Origin: Skermania sp. ID1734
GTDB taxonomy: Bacteria > Actinomycetota > Actinomycetes > Mycobacteriales > Mycobacteriaceae
Direction: 5' to 3'
Length of the DNA stretch: 64,000 nucleotides
Assembly (NCBI RefSeq): GCF_007489285.1
Contig: NZ_VLIY01000016.1
Coordinates: 52,153-116,152, forward strand
Shown here: positions 1 to 9,514 of the stretch, piece by piece
Numbering within the stretch: position 1 is the stretch's first letter
Layout of the letters: every line of letters starts with the position of its first letter
Notes under the pieces: generated by a model
Seen by the model: only the letters and a program-made list of their open reading frames with translations
What the model was told of the DNA's origin: nothing
Databases searched by the model: none
Program-made: the position numbers and the translations under genes

Positions 1-1777
1 CACGGTTGGCGTCGTCGTGCTCGAGGAACGGAATCATCGCGGTCGCGACCGAAACCATCTGTCGCGGCGAGATGTCCATGTACTCGACATCCGACGGCGG
101 CACCAGCTCGACCTCACCACCCTTTCGGCGGCACAGGACGCGGTCTTCGGTGAACCGACCGGAAGTGTCGACCTTCGCGTTGGCCTGGGCCTTGACGAAG
201 CGGTCTTCCTCGTCGGCGGTCAGGTACACGATCTCGTCGGTGACCCGGCCGTCGACGACCCTGCGGTACGGCGTCTCGATGAAGCCGAACGGGTTGACCC
301 GCGCGTACACCGACAGCGAACCGATCAGGCCGATGTTCGGGCCTTCCGGCGTCTCGATCGGGCACATGCGGCCGTAGTGCGACGCGTGCACGTCGCGGAC
401 CTCGAGGCCGGCGCGCTCACGCGACAGACCACCAGGGCCCAGCGCCGACAGGCGACGCTTGTGCGTCAGGCCCGACAGCGGGTTGTTCTGGTCCATGAAC
501 TGCGACAGCTGCGAGGTTCCGAAGAACTCCTTGATCGCGGCCACGACTGGGCGAATGTTGATCAACGTCTGCGGCGTGATGGCCTCGACGTCCTGGGTGG
601 TCATCCGCTCACGGACCACGCGCTCCATGCGCGACAGGCCGACCCGGATCTGGTTCTGGATCAGCTCGCCGACCGTGCGCAGGCGACGGTTGCCGAAGTG
701 GTCGATGTCGTCGACCTCGACGGGCACCTCGACGCCACCCGGGGCGGTCATCGTGGTGTCACCGGCGTGCAGCCGAACCAGGTACTCGATGGTCGCGACG
801 ATGTCCTCGCGGGTGAGCACCGTCGAGGTGATCGGCTCGCCCACGTGGATGCCGAGCTTCTTGTTGATCTTGTAGCGACCAACTCGCGCCAGGTCGTAGC
901 GCTTGTCCTTGAAGAACAGGTTCTCGAGCAGCGCCTGCGCGCTCTCCTTGGTCGGCGGCTCGCCCGGACGCAGTTTCCGGTAGATGTCGAGCAGGGCCTC
1001 GTCGGTGTTCTTCGCCGGGTCCTTCTCGAGCGTGGTCATCATGATCTCGGAGAAGCCGAACCGCTCGCGGATCTCCTCGTCGGTCAGCTCCAGCGCCTTG
1101 AGCAGCGTGGTGACCGGCTGGCGACGCTTGCGGTCGATGCGCACACCCACGGTGTCGCGCTTGTCCACGTCGAATTCCAGCCACGCACCGCGGCTCGGGA
1201 TCACCTTGACGCTGTGCAGCATCTTCTCGGTGGTCTTGTCGATGGTCTCGTCGAAGTAGACGCCCGGCGAACGGACGAGCTGCGAGACGACCACGCGCTC
1301 GGTGCCGTTGATGATGAACGTGCCCTTGTCGGTCATCATCGGGAAATCACCCATGAAGACCGTCTGACTCTTGATCTCACCGGTGTTGTTGTTGATGAAT
1401 TCCGCGGTGACGAACAACGGCGCCGCGTAGGTCATGTCCTTTTCTTTGCAGTCGTCAACCGACGCCTTCACCTCGTCGAAGCGCGGGTCCGAGAAGGACA
1501 GCGACATCGCACCGGAGAAGTCTTCGATGGGCGAAAGTTCGGTGAGGATTTCCTCCAAACCGCCGGTGACGGCGTGATCGCCGCGCGATGCGGCCTTCTC
1601 ACGCCACTCCGGCGAACCGATAAGCCATTCGAACGAATCCGTTTGCAGGTCGAGCAACCCCGGAACTTCGAGGGGCTCGCGGATCTTTGCAAAGGAAACC
1701 CGCTGCGGGGCTCCCGGAACTGCGAACGATTCAGCCTTGGTCTGGCTAGAGACTGCCAAGATGCGTCCTTCCAGCAC
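1..1777 (-). CDS. rpoB: RNA polymerase beta subunit, 5' part of gene (partial)
   Basis: The first 592 codons of RpoB, which forms half of the RNA polymerase active-site cleft, are present; the gene runs off the left edge. Reading from a GTG at 1777 gives [10 protein letters not shown], the N-terminus typical of nocardioform RpoB, followed by conserved blocks [18 protein letters not shown] and SPIEDFSG. The rifampicin-resistance region (minus strand, about 420-530) reads [17 protein letters not shown] then [14 protein letters not shown], so the usual resistance-associated Asp, His and Ser positions look wild type. The partial chain ends at HDDANR. The gene lies downstream of the mce operon but is separated from it by about 376 bp, so it probably has its own promoter. 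Confidence 0.98.
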   Translation of the reverse strand, partial: MLEGRILAVSSQTKAESFAVPGAPQRVSFAKIREPLEVPGLLDLQTDSFEWLIGSPEWREKAASRGDHAVTGGLEEILTELSPIEDFSGAMSLSFSDPRFDEVKASVDDCKEKDMTYAAPLFVTAEFINNNTGEIKSQTVFMGDFPMMTDKGTFIINGTERVVVSQLVRSPGVYFDETIDKTTEKMLHSVKVIPSRGAWLEFDVDKRDTVGVRIDRKRRQPVTTLLKALELTDEEIRERFGFSEIMMTTLEKDPAKNTDEALLDIYRKLRPGEPPTKESAQALLENLFFKDKRYDLARVGRYKINKKLGIHVGEPITSTVLTREDIVATIEYLVRLHAGDTTMTAPGGVEVPVEVDDIDHFGNRRLRTVGELIQNQIRVGLSRMERVVRERMTTQDVEAITPQTLINIRPVVAAIKEFFGTSQLSQFMDQNNPLSGLTHKRRLSALGPGGLSRERAGLEVRDVHASHYGRMCPIETPEGPNIGLIGSLSVYARVNPFGFIETPYRRVVDGRVTDEIVYLTADEEDRFVKAQANAKVDTSGRFTEDRVLCRRKGGEVELVPPSDVEYMDISPRQMVSVATAMIPFLEHDDANR

Positions 1778-1944
1778 CTCACGCGGGCCACCCGAGTGGG
1801 TGGCCATCGCTGTTTTTTGCTACGAATTTCGCTGGTCACGACCCGAACGAAACTCGTCCACAGCAGGCGGAAAGCAACCACCGAAAATGGCGGATTCAGC
1901 GATGCAGTCGAGAGGTGGACAGGAGGCAGCCAGCGCAACGTCCG

Positions 1945-1973
1945 AACTTACACCATATTCGGCGCCATGTCTA
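1945..1973 (-). promoter_or_regulatory. Candidate rpoB promoter in the 376-bp gap 1778-2153
   Basis: On the minus strand TAGACA (1973-1968) is separated by 17 bases from TAAGTT (1950-1945), a reasonable SigA-type -35/-10 pair about 170 bases before the rpoB start. The rest of the gap 1778-2153 shows no convincing gene or terminator; long open frames crossing it are overlaps of opposite-strand coding. Assigned by eye only, so other promoters in the gap are possible. Confidence 0.35.
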
Positions 1974-2153
1974 GCGGCAGCAGAAATAACACCCGAGCCG
2001 AGTGCCCCGCGCAGTCATTGCGGCGGGACACCTACCGCTGGCTCTTCAGGTGTATCTCGGGTGCATCTGGCGAAGATTGTTGCATGTTATGGCCAATAGA
2101 GTGACTCGTACGAGCGGCCGCGTCAAGGTTTACGGCGGTGTTTGGCGCGTCGA

Positions 2154-2897
2154 TCACCGATCGACGATGTTGGAAGCCACCCAGTTGTCGCCTGATTTCA
2201 CCATGTCCACGACGATCGGCCCCGACGCACTGTCCTGGGCCACGCCCTTGTTGGTGGCGCTCACGGTCAGGTTGACGAGCAGTTCCGCCCTATCGCCATT
2301 GAGCAGCGTGACGCCGATCGGGTCGACGGTCGCATCCGTCTTGGTCTGCGCTTGCTTGACTGCGGCGACGGTCTGTCCGACGGTCTGGTCGAACTTCTTG
2401 CGCATGTCGTCGGTGATGACTTGGCGGGCCTTGTCCGGGTAGCCGTCGATGTGCTCGTAGTCGTAGCTGTAGAGCGTCTTCAGCGCGTTCTCGGTGGCCG
2501 CCTTCACCTGCTCGGTCTTCGCCGTGTCGACATAGGCTTCGTTGGACACCCGAGCCCCCGGCTTGAACGCGGCGAGTGCCGCGATGATGCCGAAGACCAC
2601 GGTGACCACGCCGAGGATCGCGACGAGCCGCCAATTCCGGTCCGGGACGCGGCGCAGACTCGCGAAACGCTCGCTTGGTCCTGCGGCGGCGACGTCCGGC
2701 GCCGGTTGGGTTGAGTCCGCCTGCTCTTTGCGGCGCAGCGACGAGCCGGATCCACGCCGAAAGGCCGGCGTCTTCCGGGTCGGTTCGGCCGCCGGCTGCT
2801 CGGCCGGTTCGGGCGCGGGCTTACGACCCGGCGTTGAGCTCCCTGCCACGCGGGGCCGACGCGAAGTGTTCGGACGATTACGACGATTCGTTGCCAT
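2154..2897 (-). CDS. Mce-associated membrane protein (distal gene of mce operon)
   Basis: A 247-residue protein with a long, charged, Pro/Arg-rich cytoplasmic N-terminus (about 1-90), one membrane helix (around 92-112, LVAILGVVTVVFGIIAALAA) and an extracytoplasmic C-terminal domain of about 130 residues ending in NWVASNIVDR. This is the layout of the Mce-associated (Mas/Mam) proteins encoded behind mceF in mycobacteria and relatives, which are thought to stabilise the Mce lipid-import complex. It follows the other Mce-associated gene by 29 bases and is the last gene before rpoB. No catalytic motif is visible. Family assignment rests on topology plus context. Confidence 0.8.
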   Translation of the reverse strand: MATNRRNRPNTSRRPRVAGSSTPGRKPAPEPAEQPAAEPTRKTPAFRRGSGSSLRRKEQADSTQPAPDVAAAGPSERFASLRRVPDRNWRLVAILGVVTVVFGIIAALAAFKPGARVSNEAYVDTAKTEQVKAATENALKTLYSYDYEHIDGYPDKARQVITDDMRKKFDQTVGQTVAAVKQAQTKTDATVDPIGVTLLNGDRAELLVNLTVSATNKGVAQDSASGPIVVDMVKSGDNWVASNIVDR

Positions 2898-2926
2898 CAG
2901 CGAAAAATCCCTAAGTCAAATACAGA

Positions 2927-3631
2927 TCAACGACCGGCCGGAGCGGGTGCCGGCGTTGCCGGCGGCGCGGCGCCACCCTGGTCGACCTGCGGGGTGTCGA
3001 GCAGCACCGGCGGGCCCAGCGAAGTGGCCTGCGTCGCCTTCCAGACATCACCGACCTTCTTCATCGCCAGCGTCCAGGTCACCCGCTGCTTCGTGGGCTT
3101 CTGGTCCGGCATAGTCGAAGTCTGGGTGAGGACCACCATGGCCTTGGCCGTGTCATCGTCGGTGTTCAGCTCGGTGATCGTCGCGCCCATCACCGTCGAC
3201 TCCAGCCGGGTCTTGCTGGAACTCGCCAGTTGCTTGAGTTTGTCCCGGTTCGAGTTGATCTGGTCGAGCATGTCATCGGCCGACGACGACTGCATCAGCG
3301 CAATGCTGCCGTCGATGTTGTCGGGATTCATCGAGTTCAGGTTCACCGCCGCTTGCCGCGCGCCGTCGAGAGCGGCCTCACGGGTGTCGGCGCGAGGCTG
3401 CTCCACGAACGCAGCGTGTACCCACCCGAAACCACCCCAGCCGGGGGCGAACACGAAGAAGCATGCGGCGACCACGCTGGCCACGGCCAGTATCGCCATG
3501 ACCGCCGTGGCTACCGGCAGCAGCCACGATCGGCCAGTTTCGTTCGTCTCCTCGCTGATCTCCTCGGGAAACCGTTCGCTGGGAAATTCTTCGTTGTCTT
3601 CGTTGCTGACCGCGGGGTCGTCTGCACTCAC
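2927..3631 (-). CDS. Mce-associated membrane protein
   Basis: A 234-residue protein with an acidic cytoplasmic N-terminus (about 1-33), one membrane helix (around 36-62), and an outer domain containing the pattern DTREAALDGARQAAVNLNSM that is common in Mce-associated proteins, then a Pro/Ala tail. It starts 13 bases after mceF ends. Like its neighbour it is expected to be a single-pass accessory protein of the Mce transporter facing the cell wall. Its partner lipid is unknown. The two accessory genes are paralogous in layout rather than close in sequence. Confidence 0.8.
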   Translation of the reverse strand: MSADDPAVSNEDNEEFPSERFPEEISEETNETGRSWLLPVATAVMAILAVASVVAACFFVFAPGWGGFGWVHAAFVEQPRADTREAALDGARQAAVNLNSMNPDNIDGSIALMQSSSADDMLDQINSNRDKLKQLASSSKTRLESTVMGATITELNTDDDTAKAMVVLTQTSTMPDQKPTKQRVTWTLAMKKVGDVWKATQATSLGPPVLLDTPQVDQGGAAPPATPAPAPAGR

Positions 3632-3644
3632 ACTTTTAACCTAG

Positions 3645-4895
3645 TCATCGCTTGGGAACCACACCGATCAGCGTCGACAGCTGCGTAGCGATCGGCGTGA
3701 GATTGAGCTTATCCGGATCAGTCTTGGGCACATTGTCCCACGGCTGCGGAACGGACGGGTCGTCGTAGATCACGCTCTTCTGTCCGCGGACGTCCGTGGC
3801 GTTGCCCTCGGGCACCTTACAGCCGGCGTTCGTGTTGAACGGAATATCGTCGCGGCTGTCATCGAAGTTCGGGTTCTGCGCCTTCATCTGCGCGAGCATC
3901 TGATAGGTGCTCTCGTAGCCGACCGTGCAAGATACCGGGTTATTCGTCTCCAGCACCAACCCGAGGTGCACAGTGCCATCACCCGGCGCGACGCCCGAGC
4001 CACCGATGGACAGCCCTGGCAGCAACTGCAGCAGCGGCTTCAGGTTGAACGCCTTCGGCGCCACCGTGACCATCGTCTGATGCAGGTTCGTCAGGTCGGT
4101 AGTAAGCGCGGTACCGCTGTCGGTGATGAGCTTGCCCAGCTCGCCACTGAAATCGAGCCCGGTGTCGACGAGTCGCCGGACGTCTGGATCGGAGTCGCGC
4201 AACTGTGCGGTAACTGACTGCAGCCCGACGCTGTAGGAGCCGATCGCATTTGCCTGTTCGGCCTGAGTGTCGAGGAAGGTGCGGCCGTCGCGGATCAACG
4301 CGAGGGTCTGCGGCAGCGAGTCCTTGAAGGTCTCACTGAAGTTCGTCACCGAGTCCACCAAGGACTGCAGGTTGTCGCCCTGGCCGTCGAATGCCACGCC
4401 GAGCTGGGCCACCGCGGTGTGCAGGTCGTCCAACGGCACCGATTTCGCCAGCGAGTTGACGTTGGCCAGCACATCCTGAACCGGGGTCGGAATCTTTGTC
4501 CGGCTGACCGGGATGACCGAACCCGACTCCAGGTACGGGCCGTTGTCGGTCTCCGGGCGCAGATCGACGTACTGCTCACCAATGGCCGACCGGTCCGCGA
4601 CGGCGGCCTTCGTGGACGCCGGGATCTTTGGTGCGCTGCTGTCGATCAGCAGTTGCACGTTGATGCCGTCCCGCGTGAGCGTCATGTCGCCTACCCGGCC
4701 CACCGGCACACCGCGATAGGTGACTTCGGCGTTCGGGAAGACACCGCCGGAGTCGGGTAATTGCACCGTGACCGGGTACTGACGGAAGCCGAGCAGCTTG
4801 TCGATCCGCGCGTAGCGCGCACCCACGTAGATGATGCCCAACACCGCGATGATGACGAACGCGGCGAGTTGGATACGTACCGTACGTGACCTCAT
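3645..4895 (-). CDS. mceF: MceF, Mce-family substrate-binding protein
   Basis: A 416-residue Mce protein: an N-terminal membrane anchor (about 6-28), then the MlaD/Mce domain with the motif TYRGVPVGRVGDMTL, an invariant-type segment AIGEQYVDLRP, and a long helical region that in Mce complexes builds the periplasm-spanning tube. It is the sixth mce gene in order and overlaps mceE by 4 bases (ATGA), so translation is coupled. The six Mce chains together form a hexameric lipid-conducting channel above the YrbE permeases, powered by Mkl. The C-terminal region is short compared with the ~510-residue MceF proteins of several M. tuberculosis operons. Confidence 0.92.
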   Translation of the reverse strand: MRSRTVRIQLAAFVIIAVLGIIYVGARYARIDKLLGFRQYPVTVQLPDSGGVFPNAEVTYRGVPVGRVGDMTLTRDGINVQLLIDSSAPKIPASTKAAVADRSAIGEQYVDLRPETDNGPYLESGSVIPVSRTKIPTPVQDVLANVNSLAKSVPLDDLHTAVAQLGVAFDGQGDNLQSLVDSVTNFSETFKDSLPQTLALIRDGRTFLDTQAEQANAIGSYSVGLQSVTAQLRDSDPDVRRLVDTGLDFSGELGKLITDSGTALTTDLTNLHQTMVTVAPKAFNLKPLLQLLPGLSIGGSGVAPGDGTVHLGLVLETNNPVSCTVGYESTYQMLAQMKAQNPNFDDSRDDIPFNTNAGCKVPEGNATDVRGQKSVIYDDPSVPQPWDNVPKTDPDKLNLTPIATQLSTLIGVVPKR

Positions 4896-6163
4896 CGCGG
4901 ACCCACCCCTAGTTGCTTGAGCAGCGAACCCATCGGATCGGAGACCGGCGCACCGGGCGCAGGAACGCCAGGCTGCGGTATCGGGTTGGGAATGATGGGC
5001 GGCAACGGTAACAGCGAAACGGTCGGCCAGCCCGGTCGCGGACCGTTGCCGTTGTAGTACGGGTTGGTCGGATTGACCGGGACCGGGCGACCCGGCGGCG
5101 GGTAGTAGACCGGGTCGGCCTTACCGACGCCCAGGTTCGACAATGCATCGCCGACCTGCAGGTCCACCGAGGCGAACAGGTTCATCGAACCACCGTGCAG
5201 TGCGGGCAAGCTCGAGTCCGGGAACGGATACGTCGGAACCAGCGGCAGTGAAGTCACCAAATCCGGCGCGGCCTTCCCGAGCGCCTGCAGTGTCGGGCGC
5301 AAGGACCGCAGATCGGTGATCAGGTTCTGCTTGGAATTGTTGAGCACGTCGTAGCCGACCTTGCCCAAGCGGTCGAGCTGGCCCAGCATGGCGACCAACT
5401 GCGGACGCTGTTCCTGCAGGATGCCGACGCCCTTCGGCAACTCGTCGATCAGCTTGCCCAGTTGGTCGTTCTGCTGGCTGACTCGGGTGCTGAGGGTGTC
5501 TAGGCCGTCGAGCGACTTGGTGATCGAGTCGACCTGTTCTTCGAGGCCGCTGATCAACGTGTTCGCCTGCTCGAGCAACGCGCGCACCTGCGGTTCGCGG
5601 CCGCCGACTGCCTTGTTCAGCTCCGTCACGATCGGCTGCAACTGCGCCACTCCGCCGCCGTTCAGCAGCAACGACAGTGCGCCGAAGATCTCCTCGATCT
5701 CCACCGCGTGCCGGGTGCGCGACAACGGAATGACCGCGCCATCGGCAAGTCGCTGCGCCGACGGATTCTCTTTGGGCGCCTCGAGCGACACGAACTTCTC
5801 ACCGAGGAGGTTGGTCTGTTTGACCTCCGCGGTCGCGTTGGCAGGCAGGCTCACCGAGTTGTTGATCTCCGTCTTGACGTTCGCGGTCCAGCCGCTCGGG
5901 CCCACGGAGATGCTGTCGACCTTGCCGACGGAAATACCGTCGACCTTGACCGAAGATTGCGGCACCAGGTCGAGCACGTTGTCGAACTGCACAGTGATGT
6001 GCAGCGGGTGATCGCCAACGTCGGCGCCACCGGGCAACGGGACCGAGGAAACTCCCTGTGAACAGGACGACGCAAACAGCGCCACGGTGCACAGCCCGGA
6101 ACCGACCGCCGCGACCCGGATTTTCCGGGGAATTGGCCGCAGTGAAATCGATTTACGCATCAC
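4892..6163 (-). CDS. mceE: MceE, Mce-family lipoprotein
   Basis: A 423-residue Mce protein with a lipoprotein-type signal: basic start, hydrophobic stretch and A-S-S-C with the lipidated Cys at about residue 34. The Mce domain follows (VKVDGISVGKVDSISVG and LLGEKFVSLEAP), then helical repeats and a Pro/Gly-rich C-terminus (about 340-423). A lipidated fifth Mce subunit (LprK/LprN class) is standard in mce operons and matches the position here. Four-base overlaps with mceD and mceF indicate coupled translation. Expected location: outer leaflet of the plasma membrane, as one subunit of the Mce lipid-transfer tube. Confidence 0.92.
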   Translation of the reverse strand: MMRKSISLRPIPRKIRVAAVGSGLCTVALFASSCSQGVSSVPLPGGADVGDHPLHITVQFDNVLDLVPQSSVKVDGISVGKVDSISVGPSGWTANVKTEINNSVSLPANATAEVKQTNLLGEKFVSLEAPKENPSAQRLADGAVIPLSRTRHAVEIEEIFGALSLLLNGGGVAQLQPIVTELNKAVGGREPQVRALLEQANTLISGLEEQVDSITKSLDGLDTLSTRVSQQNDQLGKLIDELPKGVGILQEQRPQLVAMLGQLDRLGKVGYDVLNNSKQNLITDLRSLRPTLQALGKAAPDLVTSLPLVPTYPFPDSSLPALHGGSMNLFASVDLQVGDALSNLGVGKADPVYYPPPGRPVPVNPTNPYYNGNGPRPGWPTVSLLPLPPIIPNPIPQPGVPAPGAPVSDPMGSLLKQLGVGPR

Positions 6164-7452
6164 CGACCCCCTTGCTGCTGCGACGGTGCCACACCGTCGG
6201 TCTGGCGCGGGGAGGGATTGCCCGGCACCGTTCCGGGCAGCGGAGCCCGCTGCTCGTTTTCACCGCTGAGGATGCCGAACGGCAGGTTCAGCGTCGGCGT
6301 CTTGATGCCCGCGGTGATTTGGTCCATTACCCGGGTGCAGTTATCGAGGATCGGCTTCATCTGCCGGCCGAGGGCCTCGAACTGCGGGTCGCCCGGCTTC
6401 AACTTGCCGAAGTCGATCAGCTTGCACAGCGTGCCGAACGGATCCTGCAACTGCGGGAAGTACGGGCGCATGTCGAGCGTGCCGGATTCCGCGTTGTGGA
6501 CATTGACCAGGTTGCTGGCGGTCACCGGCAGGATAGCCAACACCTTGGCCAGGTTGTCGCGCTGGTCAGCCAGCGTCTTGGTGAGGGTGGTCAGGCTTTC
6601 GGAGTTGCTGTGCAGCAGATCCTGATTGTCGTGCACGAATCGGGCCACGTCACCGAGCGACACCGAGATCAGGTTCAGCGACTTACCCAGGTCCTCGCGC
6701 TCGCCCGACAGGAAGGTGGACAGGTCGGCAAGCTGGCTGTTGAACTGCCGAACCTGGTCGTCGTTGGCGGCCAGCATGCTCACGAACGTCTGCAAATTCT
6801 TCACTGTGTCGAAGAAGTCGCCGCGGCTGTCGGACAGGTACCGCGCAGCCTTGGACAGATTCGTGATGCTGGTCCGCAGCGCTTCACCGTTGTTGTTGAA
6901 GTTGGCGGCAGCGGTGTGCACGAGGTCGGTGAGTGCGCCGTTCTTGTTGGCACCGTTTGGCCCGAGTGCCTTGGACAGCTTGTTGACGCTGGCGTAGAGC
7001 TGGTCCACCTCGACTGGAGTTGCGGTCCGGCTCAACGGGATGGTGGCCTCGCGCGCCATCTTCTCCCCGCCGCTGTAGGCGGGAGTGAGCTGGATGAAGC
7101 GGTCGGACACGATCGACGGGACAATCTGGACGGCCTTCGCGTCGGCCGGAACGTCGTACTTCCGGTTGACGCTCATCTCGACCTTGACCTGGCTGCCCTC
7201 GGGCTCCACCGAGTCGATCTTGCCGACCGGCACGCCCAGGATGCGGACCTCGGATCCCGAGTAGATGCCTACTGCGGAATCGAAGTAGGCCGTGATCTTG
7301 GTGGTCGTGGCCCGCTGGAACAGCCACCAGCCGAGCCAGCCCAGGCCGATCAGCACGACCACGATCAGGGCGATCGGCGCAACCTTGCGCACCCGCGCAC
7401 GCCGGTCCGACACGGTCGATTCATCGAGATTCTGCTCAGTGTTTTCGCTCAT
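6160..7452 (-). CDS. mceD: MceD, Mce-family substrate-binding protein
   Basis: A 430-residue Mce protein. The cytoplasmic N-terminus is basic, a membrane helix lies at about 26-48, and the Mce domain contains VRILGVPVGKIDSVEPEG and SDRFIQLTPAYSGG. A long helical part carries the conserved-type sequence VDQLYASVNKLSKALGPNGA. The C-terminus is Pro/Gln-rich (PSQQQGGR). It overlaps mceE by 4 bases and starts 2 bases after mceC ends. Role: one of six wall-facing subunits of the lipid importer; the lipid is not predictable from sequence. Confidence 0.92.
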   Translation of the reverse strand: MSENTEQNLDESTVSDRRARVRKVAPIALIVVVLIGLGWLGWWLFQRATTTKITAYFDSAVGIYSGSEVRILGVPVGKIDSVEPEGSQVKVEMSVNRKYDVPADAKAVQIVPSIVSDRFIQLTPAYSGGEKMAREATIPLSRTATPVEVDQLYASVNKLSKALGPNGANKNGALTDLVHTAAANFNNNGEALRTSITNLSKAARYLSDSRGDFFDTVKNLQTFVSMLAANDDQVRQFNSQLADLSTFLSGEREDLGKSLNLISVSLGDVARFVHDNQDLLHSNSESLTTLTKTLADQRDNLAKVLAILPVTASNLVNVHNAESGTLDMRPYFPQLQDPFGTLCKLIDFGKLKPGDPQFEALGRQMKPILDNCTRVMDQITAGIKTPTLNLPFGILSGENEQRAPLPGTVPGNPSPRQTDGVAPSQQQGGR

Positions 7453-7454
7453 GG

Positions 7455-8447
7455 CTACTGCCCAAACTTTCGAATGGGATCACGGTAACCGGGGATAGCC
7501 GGCAATCCGGGCGGGGTCAGGTTGGTGACGACGACGTCAAACCAGCGGCCAGTTCCGAGGACGTCTGCATACACGCCGTAGAACGGTGCTGCGAGCTCGA
7601 GTGTCTTGTTGAGGTTCTGCTCGTTCTTGTTCAAAAGGTCCACGGCTGCCTGGAGGTTGACGAGCGTCGGGCCGATCTGTGCCTCGTTGTCATGGACGAA
7701 AGCGGTCAGTTCGGTCGACAGCGTTTGGGACGTGGTCAACAACTGGTGAATCGCCTGCTGCCGGAAGTTGAGCTCGGCGAGCAATTCGCCACCCCGCGAC
7801 AGCAACTTCTGGAAGTCGTCGTTGCGGTCGGAAAGGATCTTCGAGGTGGTCTTGGTCGCGGCGAACAGCTTCTTCAACTGCGTGTCGCGCTTGGCGAGCG
7901 TGTCCGACAGCCGGGCAACACCGTCAATCGCGCTGCGGATCTCCGGCGGCGTCCCTGCCATGGCCTGATCGAGGACCTCGAAGCTTTGGGCGAGCTGATT
8001 CGTGTCGATCTCACCGGTGGTCTTCGCAAGGTCGCTGAATGCCTCGATGACGTCGTACGGCGAAGTGGTCCGCGACAGTGGGATCACCTGGGTCGGGTCG
8101 AGCATCTTGTCGCCCTGCGGGTCCAGCGCCAGGTACTTCTTACCCAGCAGCGTCTTGATCTGGATCGAGGCCGTGGTGTCATTGCCGACCCACGCATTCT
8201 TGGTGCGGAAGGCGACTATCACCTTGTTGCCGTCGAGGCTGACGTCGGTGACCTTACCGACCTTCACCCCGGCGATGCGGACCTCGTTGCCCTTCTTCAA
8301 CCCGGCGGCCTCACTGAACTGGGCCTTGTACTGCGCGCCCGCGCCAATGATGGGCAGCTCACTGATGAAGAATGCGGAGATCGTGATCAGCAGCACGATG
8401 AAGATGCTGAGGAACCCGATCATCGCCGGACTTCGCCTGCGTTCCAT
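7455..8447 (-). CDS. mceC: MceC, Mce-family substrate-binding protein
   Basis: A 330-residue Mce protein with an N-terminal membrane helix (about 8-28), the Mce motif VRIAGVKVGKVTDVSLDG, the segment LLGKKYLALDPQGD and a helical domain. It lacks the Pro-rich C-terminal tail that makes many MceC proteins over 500 residues, ending shortly after TPPGLPAIPGYRDPIR. Its start overlaps the mceB stop by one base (TAATG), so the genes are coupled. It is placed third in the operon, which is why it is named MceC; the chain itself is not diagnostic of the letter. Confidence 0.9.
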   Translation of the reverse strand: MERRRSPAMIGFLSIFIVLLITISAFFISELPIIGAGAQYKAQFSEAAGLKKGNEVRIAGVKVGKVTDVSLDGNKVIVAFRTKNAWVGNDTTASIQIKTLLGKKYLALDPQGDKMLDPTQVIPLSRTTSPYDVIEAFSDLAKTTGEIDTNQLAQSFEVLDQAMAGTPPEIRSAIDGVARLSDTLAKRDTQLKKLFAATKTTSKILSDRNDDFQKLLSRGGELLAELNFRQQAIHQLLTTSQTLSTELTAFVHDNEAQIGPTLVNLQAAVDLLNKNEQNLNKTLELAAPFYGVYADVLGTGRWFDVVVTNLTPPGLPAIPGYRDPIRKFGQ

Positions 8448-9514
8448 TACGGACCACCAGCCTTACCGCAGCGCGGTGCTGCATTGGTATACATCGGTTG
8501 GTTGATGGTGGGCAGCCCCGCCGGCAGGTTCAACTGCGGAGCATGGCCCGGGCCAGCGACGATGTCGAGGCCACAGAGGTAGAACTGGAACCACGAGCCG
8601 TAACTACCGGCGGCGCCCAGTTTCTGAATCTTGATCGGCAGATTTTGGAGAACGGTGTTCACCTCGTCTCGGCGCGAGCTGACTTCCCCAGCTACCTCGT
8701 TCAAACCGGCGATGGCACCCTGCAGCGACGGCCGGGTCGGCACCAGTACGTCGTTGGCGGCGACGGTCAGGTCGCCAAGCGACTGCACCGACGCACCGAC
8801 GGTGTCCTTCGAATTGGCCAGACCCGTCACGAGTTGCTGCGTCTTGATGATCAGGTCGTTGAGGTTGTCGTCACGCTTGTTGACCGTGTCCAGCACAGTG
8901 TTGAGGCTGTCGACCAATTCGCCGATGACCCGGTCCTTGTCGGCAACCGTGTTGGTCAGCGACGCGGTGTCGTGCACCAAATCGGTGATCGTGCCACCCT
9001 CGCCCTGGAAGACCTGAATGATCTCGAACGACAGCTTGTTCACATCGTCCGCGGTCAGGGTGTGGAACAGCGGCCGGAAGCCGTTGAACAAGGTGGTGAG
9101 GTTGACCGGCGGTTTGGTCTGCGCCAGCGGGATGGTGCCGCCGTCGTTGATCTTGTAGCCCTGCTGCCCGGTGCCCTGGTCGAGCTCCATGTACCGCTGG
9201 CCAACCAGGTTGCGGAACTTGATCGCGGCGATGGTGCTGGCCGGCAGCCAATCCCGGTCGGTGACGGTGAACGTGACTTCGGCGATCCGGTGATCGACCA
9301 GATCGACGCTCTTCACCGTGCCGACCCGAACACCCGCGATCCGCACATCGTCACCGGCGTTGAGCAGTGTCGCATCGGAGAACCGTGCCTTGAAGGTCCC
9401 CCCGCCGCCGCCCATGGTGTTGGCGATGCTGAAGGCCAGCAGTGCGGTGGCAAAGATGGTCAACACCGCGAAAATGATCAGTTTGATCAGCGGTGAAAAT
9501 GGAATTCGCTTCAT
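8447..9514 (-). CDS. mceB: MceB, Mce-family substrate-binding protein
   Basis: A 355-residue Mce protein. It has an N-terminal membrane helix (about 10-30), the Mce domain motif VRIAGVRVGTVKSVDLVD, then NLVGQRYMELDQG and a helical region ending in a short Cys-containing tail (FYLCGLDIVAG, AAPRCGKAGG); paired cysteines near the MceB C-terminus may form a disulfide. It overlaps mceA by 4 bases. Length is close to that usual for MceB (about 345). Part of the wall-facing hexamer of the lipid importer. Confidence 0.92.
   Translation of the reverse strand: MKRIPFSPLIKLIIFAVLTIFATALLAFSIANTMGGGGGTFKARFSDATLLNAGDDVRIAGVRVGTVKSVDLVDHRIAEVTFTVTDRDWLPASTIAAIKFRNLVGQRYMELDQGTGQQGYKINDGGTIPLAQTKPPVNLTTLFNGFRPLFHTLTADDVNKLSFEIIQVFQGEGGTITDLVHDTASLTNTVADKDRVIGELVDSLNTVLDTVNKRDDNLNDLIIKTQQLVTGLANSKDTVGASVQSLGDLTVAANDVLVPTRPSLQGAIAGLNEVAGEVSSRRDEVNTVLQNLPIKIQKLGAAGSYGSWFQFYLCGLDIVAGPGHAPQLNLPAGLPTINQPMYTNAAPRCGKAGGP

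Noticed and set aside
17..2104. A long plus-strand open frame opposite rpoB
   Set aside because: It is a GC-rich antisense overlap of rpoB; the minus strand gives conserved RpoB sequence throughout, and the plus translation is Arg/Asp-rich without any family pattern.
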